Assembly (NCBI RefSeq): GCF_000153165.2
Contig: NC_014472.1
Location: forward strand, 2,538,001 to 2,602,000
Source of the DNA: Maribacter sp. HTCC2170
GTDB taxonomy: Bacteria > Bacteroidota > Bacteroidia > Flavobacteriales > Flavobacteriaceae
DNA: 64,000 nt
Direction: 5' to 3'
Shown here: one piece after another, positions 55,273 to 63,869 of the stretch
Layout of the letters: every line of letters starts with the position of its first letter
Numbering within the stretch: position 1 is the first letter of the stretch
Made by a program: the position numbers and the translations under genes
The notes under the pieces: model-generated
Seen by the model: only the letters and a program-made list of their open reading frames with translations
What the model was told of the DNA's origin: nothing
The model's database searches: none

Positions 55273-55337
55273 GACGGTTTGGCTATACCGCGTTTCAATG
55301 CAGTTTAGGTTTTATTAGAGCTTGTTTTTTATTTTTT
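55273..55337 (-). repeat. Array-end repeat (type B), terminal copy
   Basis: About 58 of 65 positions match 55787-55850. It follows the stop of the last array gene. Beyond AAACCG on the sense (minus) strand the two copies diverge, marking the array edge. Confidence 0.75.
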
Positions 55338-55721
55338 CGCACTATTTGGGGTAGTTTTAAAAACATAGGCAAAAAGCATTGCATAAATCACATAAACCAC
55401 TGTGAGTGAAATAATAATTTCCGAGTGAGCCTTGATATGAGAAACAACTTTAATTAATGCAATTGCCCCAACTCCAAAATGCATTAGATTTCCAATGGCA
55501 ACAGGTCTATTATAAATACCTCCAATTAGGGTTCCTTTTGCCATCCAATTTAATATTCCAAAACCCAAGTAAAATGCACTCAATATTTTCAAAAAGAGCG
55601 TTGTAATAATATTGGGCTCAACATTTAGATAGTCCGCTATTTCATTTGGTAAAAAAGAAAGAAGTAATCCAATAATTGCCAAGAATATGGCGCTTGAAGT
55701 CATTAATATTTTTGTTTTCAT
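55329..55721 (-). CDS. Small four-helix membrane protein
   Basis: 130 residues, with four predicted membrane helices: ILMTSSAIFLAIIGLLLSFLP, LFLKILSAFYLGFGILNWMA, VAIGNLMHFGVGAIALIKVV, and IIISLTVVYVIYAMLFAYVF. No catalytic motif. It is the last gene of the codirectional repeat-separated array, and its stop codon lies within the type B repeat. Function unknown. Confidence 0.72.
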   Translation of the reverse strand: MKTKILMTSSAIFLAIIGLLLSFLPNEIADYLNVEPNIITTLFLKILSAFYLGFGILNWMAKGTLIGGIYNRPVAIGNLMHFGVGAIALIKVVSHIKAHSEIIISLTVVYVIYAMLFAYVFKTTPNSAKK

Positions 55722-55780
55722 TTATTTGATTTAATGATAATGACTTCTTAGTCGTTTGGAATTATACATTGTTACAAATC

Positions 55781-55850
55781 ATTGCCAACGGTTTGGCTAA
55801 ACTGTGTTTCAATGCAGTTTAGGTTTTGTAGGAGCTTGTTTTTTATTCTT
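55781..55850 (-). repeat. Array repeat (type B) between 55329 and 55809 genes
   Basis: Sense strand reads AACCTAAACTGCATTGA, then a hairpin with arms AAACTG/CAGTTT, then AAACCGTTGGCAATGATT, which matches the 3' end of the ~135-bp type A repeats. Its start encodes the last codons of the 55809 gene. Confidence 0.72.
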
Positions 55851-56393
55851 TTCTTTAATTCTCAATATTAACCATTTTATAGAGTATATCAATATGGCTA
55901 GCCATGCTATTGAAGTTAAAATACTCTTTAATATGGTGAATGAACTTGATATTAGTACAATCGATTCGGATATGTCTATTGATTTTGATATCATTAAAAT
56001 CACGCATATGTTTTCTAGGTAATCAAAAGTCATCGCTAAAAATGGAATAATTAGCAATACCATACCTAATGGGGTGTTCCTATTAACAATGCGAGATAAA
56101 AGGCTGCTAAGAAATAGAGCCAATAGAAATGGATACAATAAATCTAAAAATGTCAATTGAGGAAATAAGTAAAATTGAGTAGTTTGTTCATTCAAATTAT
56201 TTACAATCGATTCTGCTACAGTTACTGAATATCCAAAAGTCTGTAAATCAAAAGCTTTCGTTCCTATTTGATGGTTAATAACAGGAAAAGTAAATAGCAT
56301 CATTGATACTAAAACAAGATGGCTGAAGATGAAAAGGATACAAATACTTTTTAACGAAGAAGTCTTATGAAGCAGTGATGTGAAAATTGACAT
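55809..56393 (-). CDS. Membrane protein paired with a Crp/Fnr regulator
   Basis: 194 residues with about five hydrophobic helices (ICILFIFSHLVLVSMMLFTF, FLDLLYPFLLALFLSSLL, MVLLIIPFLAMTFDYLENI, ILTSIAWLAILIYSIKWLIL) and a Lys-rich tail. The last residues (APTKPKLH) are encoded by the type B repeat, so a former C-terminus may have been replaced. It lies 69 bp after the Crp/Fnr gene with no repeat between, forming a two-gene unit. Family not recognised. Confidence 0.72.
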   Translation of the reverse strand: MSIFTSLLHKTSSLKSICILFIFSHLVLVSMMLFTFPVINHQIGTKAFDLQTFGYSVTVAESIVNNLNEQTTQFYLFPQLTFLDLLYPFLLALFLSSLLSRIVNRNTPLGMVLLIIPFLAMTFDYLENICVILMISKSIDISESIVLISSSFTILKSILTSIAWLAILIYSIKWLILRIKEKNKKQAPTKPKLH

Positions 56394-56462
56394 AATTGGT
56401 GTTTTGATTAGAGGTCAAAGGTTGTTAATTTAAAATCTGATTCCATTAACAAATGATAATGA

Positions 56463-57032
56463 TTAAGATTGTGTTCTCAATCTGCTCAAAGAAATTGTTG
56501 TTATGCCTATGTATGATGCTATGTCAGCATGGGGTATTTGGTTTTCTATATTAGGGAAATTTTTTCTTAAAAGGAGTAATCGATCCATACCTTTGAGTGA
56601 TGCTAACGCTATTTCTTTTTGGACCTTAGCCATTAGCTCATTTCTTAATACTGAATTACCAAAATCTCGAATTTCTAGATCCTCTATCATTAATTTTTCA
56701 AATTCAGTAGCATCTATCGTTGCAATTTCAACATCTGTTAATGCTTGAATATTAATTATTGACTCACCCCCTTTATTTCTAATTGTACTAGGTGATATTA
56801 TTGAATCTGACCTGAATAAAGAAATAGTTACATCTTCACCTTCAGGAGTTGTTAGGAAACTTTTGCAGATTCCATCAGTTATGAAATACTCCAGGTTGTT
56901 CTTTTGTCCAACTGAAGTGATTAATTCTCCTTTTTTGTAATTCTCGTATTTGGCTATGTTAACAATCTTCTCTGAAGACTTATTAGAGATGTTACATACA
57001 GAACTAATGATTGGGCTAATTTTATTTTGCAT
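56463..57032 (-). CDS. Crp/Fnr-family transcriptional regulator
   Basis: 189 residues. A cyclic-nucleotide-binding-type beta barrel (YKKGELITSVGQKNNLEYFITDGICKSFL, DSIISPSTIRN) is followed by a dimer helix and a C-terminal winged helix (PHADIASYIGITTISLSRLR). The short form and HTH sequence are typical of Bacteroidota Crp/Fnr proteins. No FNR Cys cluster is visible. The first 15 residues carry two Cys, of uncertain meaning. It starts ~13 bp after a type A repeat and is followed by a membrane-protein gene it may control. Confidence 0.88.
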   Translation of the reverse strand: MQNKISPIISSVCNISNKSSEKIVNIAKYENYKKGELITSVGQKNNLEYFITDGICKSFLTTPEGEDVTISLFRSDSIISPSTIRNKGGESIINIQALTDVEIATIDATEFEKLMIEDLEIRDFGNSVLRNELMAKVQKEIALASLKGMDRLLLLRKNFPNIENQIPHADIASYIGITTISLSRLRTQS

Positions 57033-57044
57033 TATTTTAATAAA

Positions 57045-57180
57045 CTCTAACGTGTTCGTGTATGATTAGTTGCGATTAGGACTAAGATAGCAAAAGGGAT
57101 TGAGGTTTTAAGATTTCGACAGAAATCTGTGAGTAATCATTAAACATGCCCAAGCAATTAATTAATAACGTTGTTGTGGC
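57045..57180 (-). repeat. attC-like repeat (type A) after the 57162 gene
   Basis: Ends match the family: CAACAACGTTATTAATT at the sense 5' side and ACACGAACACGTTAGAG at the 3' side. The internal hairpin is AGATTTC/GAAATCT (57111-57128), a sequence variant of the hairpin in other copies. It overlaps the last codons of the gene. Confidence 0.8.
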
Positions 57181-57794
57181 ACGTTATTTCTATTCATTAT
57201 AAAATTAAGACCCATTGTCCAAGAAAGTATCAGAATGAAAGCACTTTTTTGAATCAAAGGACCGTATTTAATTAGATCTTCATTGTAGTAAAAAAAGTTA
57301 TTTAACGCAATTACCAGAATACAACATATTCCCATTACCTTCAAGAAAGTCAATTGCCTATTGTGAAGTGCTCGGATCATTCCGATTATTACCACTGTGC
57401 CAGATACACTCAAAACGGTGGTCATAATATCATGAAATTCAGAAAATATGAAAGGGGCAGATAAAATTGCCAAAGCACCAGAGATTTTAATCGTCATTTT
57501 CCAAATTCTATGTTTTTCAAAGTAGTTTGCAAATTGAAAGAAAAAAATAATCATACTGCTACAAAGAATGATTATTCCTGTAATTGCCACTGGTTGTGCT
57601 TTATTTTTAATTCCGTTCAAACCATCGTCTCGCATTAAGTTACACCAGTAATTGTTAGACCAATCAAATCCTAACGAGTTATGGTCTGCCTGTGAACCTC
57701 CAGGATATAATTTAGATGCATAAATGTAAATACCTATAAAAAGTAATATGCCAATAGTGGGAAGAAATTTTAATATTCCTTTTGGGTTTATCAT
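57162..57794 (-). CDS. Multi-pass membrane protein, DUF998-like
   Basis: 210 residues, six predicted helices. Landmarks: FLPTIGILLFIGIYIYASKLYPGG, then DWSNNYWCNLMRDDGLNG between helices, and ILILSWTMGLNFIMN near the end. The layout resembles DUF998-type proteins but the match is loose. Its last residues (VPQQRY) are encoded by the left end of a type A repeat. It is a single-gene unit between repeats. Confidence 0.7.
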   Translation of the reverse strand: MINPKGILKFLPTIGILLFIGIYIYASKLYPGGSQADHNSLGFDWSNNYWCNLMRDDGLNGIKNKAQPVAITGIIILCSSMIIFFFQFANYFEKHRIWKMTIKISGALAILSAPFIFSEFHDIMTTVLSVSGTVVIIGMIRALHNRQLTFLKVMGICCILVIALNNFFYYNEDLIKYGPLIQKSAFILILSWTMGLNFIMNRNNVPQQRY

Positions 57795-57814
57795 AATTCT
57801 CTCTTCTTACAAAT

Positions 57815-57947
57815 GTGCTACGTCTCGACTATGAATAGTTGCGTGTTTTAGCACTAAACTATGCAAGTACAAACCAAGTTGGAAATTCCTATGAAATTTC
57901 CAAAGTAGCGATAACAAGCAATTACTTATAGCCATTGTTGTGTGTAG
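57815..57947 (-). repeat. attC-like repeat (type A), diverged copy
   Basis: Sense 5' side reads CTACACACAACAATGG and the 3' side is more degenerate. The internal hairpin is TTGGAAATT/AATTTCCAA (57879-57903), different in sequence but equivalent in position. Confidence 0.75.
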
Positions 57948-57950
57948 TTT

Positions 57951-58373
57951 TTATTTATAAAATTTACGTTCATCCACTTTAATTGTGGTTAGTTCAACCG
58001 TATGTCCGTCTATGTCTTTAGTATATATTGAATCAAAGTAATGATGGTCTTGAATATTAAATTCCATATTCAATTCTATATATCTTTTTATAGCTTTTTC
58101 AAAATTTTCTTTTGTCACATTAAATGCAAAATGGTCAATTTTTACATTTTTTGAAGTTGGTTTAAGTTTAGTGTCAGTTGTATTCGCCGGAAACAATGCG
58201 ATTCCTGATTTTCCAGAAAGTAAAAAGATTGGAAAGTCTCCCCATTCAGGTAATTTATATCGTTTCAGTCCCAACACTTTTTCATACCACAATGCAGAAG
58301 CTTCTATATCAGCAACTCGAATTGCTACGTGGTCTAAAAAATCAATTTCTATTTTATGCTCTTTATCTGTCAT
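57951..58373 (-). CDS. VOC-family protein (glyoxalase/bleomycin-resistance-like)
   Basis: 140 residues, one VOC unit of two beta-alpha-beta-beta-beta modules. DFLDHVAIRVADIEASALWYEKVLGL gives the first His ligand, KIDHFAFNV the second, and HTVELTTI the Glu. Such folds bind metals and act on glyoxals, aromatic compounds or antibiotics; no choice can be made. It is a single-gene unit ~11 bp after a type A repeat. Confidence 0.88.
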   Translation of the reverse strand: MTDKEHKIEIDFLDHVAIRVADIEASALWYEKVLGLKRYKLPEWGDFPIFLLSGKSGIALFPANTTDTKLKPTSKNVKIDHFAFNVTKENFEKAIKRYIELNMEFNIQDHHYFDSIYTKDIDGHTVELTTIKVDERKFYK

Positions 58374-58384
58374 TTGTCAAATTA

Positions 58385-58521
58385 CATACAACGTGTTTGT
58401 GTATGGTTTCGTTGCGTGTTTCAGAAACTAAATTAGCAATTACAAACCAAACAGAAAGTCGGCAAGGATTTTCGTAAGTAGGTAAGTACTGGCAATGAAT
58501 TATTCAGGTTGTTGTGTGCAG
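58385..58521 (-). repeat. attC-like repeat (type A)
   Basis: Complete copy: sense CTGCACACAACAACC at the 5' side and CATACACAAACACGTTGTAT at the 3' side. The internal hairpin is GAAAGTC/GATTTTC (58454-58473), with one G-T pair. Confidence 0.88.
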
Positions 58522-58558
58522 TTTTACTCATTGTAAGTGATCTGTTCAATTTGGCATT

Positions 58559-59137
58559 TTAACTTTCATATTTATTCATCCAGGTTATACCATAACCAGT
58601 TAAAACGCCCAGTAAGATTCCTCCTGCTAAAACAACTAGAGTCGCTAGCGGCATCGGAGCTGATAATGCTAGGGCACAAATACCCCAAGCAACAGAATTT
58701 ATAAGTATCCAGCGAGATGCTTTTTTAAAATAGGGTTTGAGTAATTGCATTTGAAGTAATCCAATTACTGCACCTACGATTAATCCGAACAAAAATCGAC
58801 CAAGTATCTCGTAATCTCCCTGGAAGTAAGGGGTAGCATGTCCGTTTTCATTCATTATTACACCAACTAATACGGGAATACCTAAACAAAGAGTGCATAT
58901 TAAACCCCACATACTACTTATTTTAAACATTCTTTTCAAAATAAACCACTGTGCATAACCAATACTTGCACCTACACAAATGCCCACAATTAAATTTGTT
59001 TCTTTGTCATAGAATATATTTACAACCAAATATGATAAAATGAATGCGCTGATAAATCCAACCAGCCAACCAATTCCGTTAGCCAAGATCCAATTTTGCA
59101 AGAATTTTTTTCCTAGTTTTTTGTTTTCACTTGTCAT
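58559..59137 (-). CDS. Glycine-rich multi-pass membrane protein
   Basis: 192 residues, about six helices. Two internal repeats share the pattern G-x-x-IG-x-x-Q-x-x-x-LK (IGYAQWFILKRMF and IGLLQMQLLKPYF), suggesting an ancient duplication. The last helix ends GYGITWMNKYE. The family occurs as uncharacterised bacterial membrane proteins. It is the second gene of a two-gene unit after a Crp/Fnr regulator. Confidence 0.75.
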   Translation of the reverse strand: MTSENKKLGKKFLQNWILANGIGWLVGFISAFILSYLVVNIFYDKETNLIVGICVGASIGYAQWFILKRMFKISSMWGLICTLCLGIPVLVGVIMNENGHATPYFQGDYEILGRFLFGLIVGAVIGLLQMQLLKPYFKKASRWILINSVAWGICALALSAPMPLATLVVLAGGILLGVLTGYGITWMNKYES

Positions 59138-59203
59138 TGTATTCGAAGTTTGAATTGAAAATACAATTTAGACAGAATTAGACTATATAGTGATTAACTT
59201 AAG

Positions 59204-59791
59204 TTAAGAAATTCTTTTCGAAAACCTTTTCCTTATGCGACTTAAAGATTCTGGCTTTACGCCTACATATGAGGCAATTAGATATTGAGGTATTCTTTGT
59301 GATAAATCGGAATATTGCTTAATAAAACTTTGATAGCGGTCTTCATGGTTTTGCATGTATATTGCAAGTAATTGATTTACCATAATATCAAAGCGATGTT
59401 CAATTATTCGACGACCAATCAGGTTCCCCTTTTTTGTAGAATTGAATATTTTCTGAACATTATCATAATTTATAATAAGTATTTCACAATCTTCTATAGT
59501 TTGTATATTTTGAACAGATTTAGATTTGTTATTAAAACTCTGATAATCAGCAATAAATTCGCCTTCTTTAGTAAACTCAAATGTTGATTCATCTTCATCT
59601 TTATAAACAAAATACCTAACTAGACCTTTATTAAGAAAACCTACATGTTTATTGATTTTACCAGCCTCTAGGAAGAACTCACCTTTGGTGAGTTGGATAG
59701 GTATAAAACTACTTTTAATGAGTTCAATTTCTCTTGCCTCTAAAATAGTAATTTGATTAATTAGCTCAAGTAATTTTGAATACTTCATCAT
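59204..59791 (-). CDS. Crp/Fnr-family transcriptional regulator
   Basis: 195 residues. LTKGEFFLEAGKINKHVGFLNKGLVRYFVYKDEDE is the cyclic-nucleotide-binding-type barrel and ITQ-like sequences follow. RIPQYLIASYVGVKPESLSRIRKRFSKRIS is the C-terminal helix-turn-helix common in Bacteroidota Crp/Fnr proteins. Together with the next gene (66-bp gap, no repeat) it forms a regulator plus membrane-protein unit, like the 56463/55809 pair. Met1 or Met2 may be the start. Confidence 0.9.
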   Translation of the reverse strand: MMKYSKLLELINQITILEAREIELIKSSFIPIQLTKGEFFLEAGKINKHVGFLNKGLVRYFVYKDEDESTFEFTKEGEFIADYQSFNNKSKSVQNIQTIEDCEILIINYDNVQKIFNSTKKGNLIGRRIIEHRFDIMVNQLLAIYMQNHEDRYQSFIKQYSDLSQRIPQYLIASYVGVKPESLSRIRKRFSKRIS

Positions 59792-59820
59792 TAATTATTA
59801 AAGAGGTAGGTTTTAATTCT

Positions 59821-59956
59821 GTACAACGGTTTGTGTATGGTTTCGTTGCGTGGTTCAGTAACTAATTTAGTAAATACAAGCCGAATAGAAAATCCGCGAG
59901 GATTTTCGTAAGTAGGCGAAAATCAAGCTATGAATTATACACGTTGTTGGCTATAG
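59821..59956 (-). repeat. attC-like repeat (type A)
   Basis: Complete copy: sense CTATAGCCAACAACGTGTAT at the 5' side and CATACACAAACCGTTGTAC at the 3' side. Internal hairpin GAAAATCC/GGATTTTC (59888-59907). It separates the 59204 and 59965 units. Confidence 0.9.
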
Positions 59957-59964
59957 TTTTCATT

Positions 59965-60333
59965 CTAATGTTTTATTAGCCATGCAATCCTATCGTAAGA
60001 AATAAAATAATGAAGAGCGACTATTATTCCAAAGATCCAACTTAATTTTATAAAGCAAGCGTCTTGAAGTGCCCAAATGGCAATTGTAAAAATGCCCAAT
60101 TCAATTGTAAGACGAACAATTCCAGAAACAATAACTGGTGCTGTTCTAGAACGACTTGGGTCATCAGGAACTGCAAAGACACCCCAAATGGCAGCAAATA
60201 TAATTGGTATACTAATAGCTAGAACAAATCGCAATAAACCATGACTTTGGTGCCAACCCCATATTCCTATGGCAGTCAAAGCACATAATTCAAGAATAAA
60301 TCTAAATATTAGATTGATTGGATGTGATCCCAT
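59965..60333 (-). CDS. YrdB/DUF2568-family membrane protein
   Basis: 122 residues, four hydrophobic helices. Landmarks FRFILELCALTAIGIWGWHQ, IFAAIWGVFAVPDDPSRSRTAPV and GIVRLTIELGIFTIAIWAL match the YrdB/DUF2568 pattern, with the conserved WGVFxxPDDPxR loop. Function is unknown. It is the second gene of a two-gene unit; a 20-bp gap follows the 60354 gene, and it ends beside a type A repeat. Confidence 0.85.
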   Translation of the reverse strand: MGSHPINLIFRFILELCALTAIGIWGWHQSHGLLRFVLAISIPIIFAAIWGVFAVPDDPSRSRTAPVIVSGIVRLTIELGIFTIAIWALQDACFIKLSWIFGIIVALHYFISYDRIAWLIKH

Positions 60334-60353
60334 AGATTTATTTTTAACAAAAA

Positions 60354-61019
60354 TCAGTCACAGTTTTTAATTTTATTTTGACTTTCTGAAATTTGATCTA
60401 TAAGTTGAGATTTAAGCTGTTCAATAATGTTTAAGGCTTTCAATAATTTTTTATGCTCAGCACTAACAAAATATTCTAATGTTTTTTGCTGCTGATTGGT
60501 GTAAATTCCTTGACGATAATAAATTTCATTAAGAGCCTCTAAACAATCATAGTTTAATTCATTAATTACATCACTCATTTTTGAGGTTTCCCAACTTATC
60601 TTTTGAAGGTCATTAAAATTAAGCTCAAGCTTATATGAAACATTATATTTAAACAAATTAACGTCTATGTCTATTGAATCTTTAATTTCAATAAAATCAG
60701 GATAATTGATTTTTAATTCATTGATGTTATGAATTGATGTTGTTAATTCATTTGAAATTTCTTCATCAATTTCTCTCACTTCTAGGAGAAAATTAATTAA
60801 TCTTTGATTATCACTAGGATCATTAAGAGTTAATTTGTTGTTTGTTATTTCATTATTTAAATTCTTTATGACTACTTGTTTACTAGATTCTATTTTTAAG
60901 TTATCGTTTAAATTATTAAGATAAAAAGCTAATAAAACACCAAGTGTTGTTGCGAAAAGTGTAATAAACCAAGAACTTTTATAAAGTTTATTTAATCTGT
61001 ATTTAATATTAAATTTCAT
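60354..61019 (-). CDS. Membrane-anchored coiled-coil protein of unknown function
   Basis: 221 residues. A basic start is followed by one membrane helix (WFITLFATTLGVLLAFYL, about 17-35), then a helical, charged region with coiled-coil character and repeated Asn, Ile and Glu. Similar short-anchor proteins of unknown function are common in Bacteroidota. No catalytic motif. It is the first gene of a two-gene unit and starts ~14 bp after a type A repeat. Confidence 0.72.
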   Translation of the reverse strand: MKFNIKYRLNKLYKSSWFITLFATTLGVLLAFYLNNLNDNLKIESSKQVVIKNLNNEITNNKLTLNDPSDNQRLINFLLEVREIDEEISNELTTSIHNINELKINYPDFIEIKDSIDIDVNLFKYNVSYKLELNFNDLQKISWETSKMSDVINELNYDCLEALNEIYYRQGIYTNQQQKTLEYFVSAEHKKLLKALNIIEQLKSQLIDQISESQNKIKNCD

Positions 61020-61032
61020 ATGGATTAAATTA

Positions 61033-61164
61033 TTGCCAACGTATTCGTGTATGGTTTGTAGTGTTGAGAAACTAAGTTAGCGAAAAAGGACCAAGAGTGC
61101 GGAAATTCGCCAGAATTTCCCAAACAATCCTTAAGCACTATGAAATATACACTTTGTTAGCCTT
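61033..61164 (-). repeat. attC-like repeat (type A)
   Basis: Sense AAAGGCTAACAAAGTGTATA at the 5' side and CATACACGAATACGTTGGC at the 3' side. Internal hairpin GGAAATTC/GAATTTCC (61101-61120), differing in sequence from its neighbours. Confidence 0.85.
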
Positions 61165-61182
61165 TGTTTACAAATTGTATTA

Positions 61183-62280
61183 TCAGATTGTTCTTACAGT
61201 GTTTAAATCTATTTTCCTTTCCTTTCCTCTCAGTTCAATATTTCCCAAAGTGATTAGCTCGTAACCGTTTGTATCAGAAAGAAGATTAAAAGTCTCCGTA
61301 GAAATCAAGATGTCTACGCTGTATTGATTGCATTGCTCTTGGATTCGAGCAGTTGTATTTAACACATCTCCCGAATATATTATATCCTTTTTAATGACAC
61401 CAATTTCACCAGCCATCACAAGCCCATAATGAAGGCCTGCCTTGAATTCTGGCATAACCTTATATTTTTGTTCGTAGATGGGCCGTAAAACAGTCAATTT
61501 TTCTTGAATTTCAGTAAAACACCTGAGGCAATTGGCATTTCGAACCCCCTTCTTAATTGACCATGAGATTACAATTTCATCTCCAACATATTGATAAATT
61601 TCGCCCTCATTGTTTAATATCGTATCTGCAATGTCAGAAAACAGATCATTTAATAAATGAAAGTATTTCTCATTGCCAATTTTTTCTGCAATTGTTGTTG
61701 AAGAACGCATGTCCATAAACATGAAAATTCGTTCCTCTTTTTTAGGTTGGTGGTAATTTCCGGCAAGGAATTTTAGCAACATACCAGGGCCAAATTTATC
61801 ATTGACTTGTAATAGAAAAAGCGTTGCAAGTGTGATGAAACCCCATAAAATAAAATAGGTTAACAATGCTAAATCGAAAACGTGCCCGAGTGTGATTTTC
61901 ACAGTGTCATAGGTTATTCCTTGTAGTCCGTATTCTCTTACTAAGTTTGAGAATGTCGCCACGAAAGTAACCAGTATAAAAATCACCACATAAGAGATGA
62001 GCGTAGTGCCAATGGCAAATTTGAATGATCGCCTGCGAAACAGTCGACTATTAACTGAAACAAGTGCAATTCCCGCAAGTAAACCTGCAATCACACCAAC
62101 GAAGATGTTCGTAAGTAAATAATACTTCACATTAAAATGAAGAGATGGACCGATAGAATATACGGAATTAAGTAATGCATAATTAAAAAAAAAGATGAAT
62201 AGGTTTATGGTAACGTAGCCCAATGCAATGATGGCTACTTTGAGGAAATTCATCTTTAAATATTTCGATATTTTCATCAA
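61183..62280 (-). CDS. Membrane-bound class III adenylate/guanylate cyclase
   Basis: 365 residues. The N-terminal half holds about four membrane helices. The cyclase domain starts near residue 185: ERIFMFMDMRSSTTIAEKIG gives the first metal Asp, YQYVGDEIVISW the second, GLHYGLVMAGEIG the loop, and NTTARIQEQC the Asn-x3-Arg catalytic pair. A base-selecting residue could not be assigned, so cAMP versus cGMP is open. It is a single-gene unit; start lies ~6 bp after a type A repeat. With two Crp/Fnr genes nearby, a cyclic-nucleotide theme is suggestive. Confidence 0.9.
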   Translation of the reverse strand: MMKISKYLKMNFLKVAIIALGYVTINLFIFFFNYALLNSVYSIGPSLHFNVKYYLLTNIFVGVIAGLLAGIALVSVNSRLFRRRSFKFAIGTTLISYVVIFILVTFVATFSNLVREYGLQGITYDTVKITLGHVFDLALLTYFILWGFITLATLFLLQVNDKFGPGMLLKFLAGNYHQPKKEERIFMFMDMRSSTTIAEKIGNEKYFHLLNDLFSDIADTILNNEGEIYQYVGDEIVISWSIKKGVRNANCLRCFTEIQEKLTVLRPIYEQKYKVMPEFKAGLHYGLVMAGEIGVIKKDIIYSGDVLNTTARIQEQCNQYSVDILISTETFNLLSDTNGYELITLGNIELRGKERKIDLNTVRTI

Positions 62281-62285
62281 ATGAA

Positions 62286-62421
62286 GGCTAACGTGTTTGT
62301 ATATGGTTTGTTACGTGTTTTAAGTGTCCAATTTAGCAAATACAAACTGAATAGAAAATCCGAGAGAATTTTTGTAAGTAGGCTAGAACTAGTAATAAAT
62401 TATATACGGTGTTAGCAATAG
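62286..62421 (-). repeat. attC-like repeat (type A)
   Basis: Sense CTATTGCTAACACCGTATAT at the 5' side and CATATACAAACACGTTAGCC at the 3' side. The internal hairpin (GAAAATC, 62354 on) is imperfect here. Confidence 0.88.
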
Positions 62422-62424
62422 TTT

Positions 62425-63858
62425 TCATTTTTCAGTGAACAAATATTCTGCATACCTCAAACCAGTTACAACTAAATTATTTCGATCTAGAGCATTCTCT
62501 GTAAATTCATTTAAAATTCTTTTATCTATTTTTCTACCTTTAATCATAACCCATTCAGGATTATTCAATACACTCAAATCTTCAAGAGGATTTTTAGATG
62601 TCAATATAAAATTTGCCAATTTGCCTTTCTCAATCGATCCAATTTGTTCCAATTCTGTATGTGTTTTGGTTGGATTGATTGTTGCTGTTTTTAATACGTC
62701 ATAATTGCTTAATCCTGCTTCTTTGTAGAATGCGAGTTCTTGATGAATAGAGTATCCAGGGGCTGTAATGCCTATGCCTGCGTCTGTTCCGCAAATTATA
62801 TTTACTCCAACTTCATTCATCCTTTTTATGATATATAAATGAAATTGATGTTGAGTATGAATATATGTTTTGATGGAGCTATTATTTTCTTTTTCGTTTG
62901 CCCATCTATCGTATTGTACCTTACTATCGAACTTTTGCATTAGTGGATTTACATAATAGGCGGGGTCTGATGTCAAAACATCTTCACCTAGTTCAAGCAT
63001 TTCAAAAATCTTGTAGTAGCCTGTCAATGTTGGACAAAATGATTTTTGGGTACGCGCGAATTTTTGAATTATTGTGTCTAGTTTTATACTGTCAAGTTTG
63101 TACTCGAGTGCTTGCTGAACAATTTCCTCTGCATGTTCAATGCTCGATATTTGAGGTTGAAATTGGTCTAGATAAGGTATTTCTCGGCTGGGATGAGATA
63201 CAATCGAAATATTAGAAAGGATCGATTGCTCTAAAACAGCATGTTCAATGTTTTCTGGTAAACCAGCATAGGTTTTAATAAAATCAAACCCTCGTTTTTT
63301 ATAGGATATAACCAATTGTTTAGCTTCTTCAGGAGTGCTGACCTGTACTTTGTCATCTCCAAAGTCATTTTCACCTGTTAGTTTGGGACCCGAAGTAAAA
63401 AATAGCGGGCCAATAATATTCTCGTCATTTAAGGCTTTTTTTATTCTTAAATGCATAGGGTATCCCCATAAATTTCTAATGGTGGTCACACTATTGGCTA
63501 GATAGAGTCCAAGCTCTTGTTTGTCCCATAGGTGCGTATGCATATCAATTAATCCTGGAGACAAAAATTTGTTTTCCCCATCTATGATTTCAATGCCTTC
63601 CATCCGAATTGAATCAGCGATGTTTTCAATAATTCCATTTTTCACCCATATCGTTTTATGTGTCAAAATGGTGTCTTTTGACATGGGTACGATATTGATA
63701 TTGGTTATTAAGTAGGAAGTTTCATGTAGACTAGGGTTATTTTTAATTTTGAGATATGCGGTATTATAAACATCCACTATTACGAAAAAGACAACTACAA
63801 TAGTTAATGTTAAAAATAAAGCTGAAATTATTTTTATTATTCTTTTTAAGTATTTCAT
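62425..63858 (-). CDS. Amidohydrolase-family protein, membrane-anchored
   Basis: 477 residues. One N-terminal hydrophobic helix (IISALFLTLTIVVVFFVIVDV) acts as anchor or signal. LIDMHTHLWD supplies the HxH metal pair, FIKTYAG a Lys in the carboxylated-Lys position, SIVSHPSRE and SIEHAEEI the distal His ligands, and ICGTDAGIG the Asp. ATINPTKTHTELEQIGSIEKGKLANFIL is the C-terminal signature of imidazolonepropionase-like amidohydrolases. Substrate unknown. It is a single-gene unit, ~11 bp after a repeat at its 5' side. Confidence 0.88.
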   Translation of the reverse strand: MKYLKRIIKIISALFLTLTIVVVFFVIVDVYNTAYLKIKNNPSLHETSYLITNINIVPMSKDTILTHKTIWVKNGIIENIADSIRMEGIEIIDGENKFLSPGLIDMHTHLWDKQELGLYLANSVTTIRNLWGYPMHLRIKKALNDENIIGPLFFTSGPKLTGENDFGDDKVQVSTPEEAKQLVISYKKRGFDFIKTYAGLPENIEHAVLEQSILSNISIVSHPSREIPYLDQFQPQISSIEHAEEIVQQALEYKLDSIKLDTIIQKFARTQKSFCPTLTGYYKIFEMLELGEDVLTSDPAYYVNPLMQKFDSKVQYDRWANEKENNSSIKTYIHTQHQFHLYIIKRMNEVGVNIICGTDAGIGITAPGYSIHQELAFYKEAGLSNYDVLKTATINPTKTHTELEQIGSIEKGKLANFILTSKNPLEDLSVLNNPEWVMIKGRKIDKRILNEFTENALDRNNLVVTGLRYAEYLFTEK

Positions 63859-63869
63859 TTTTGTAATTA

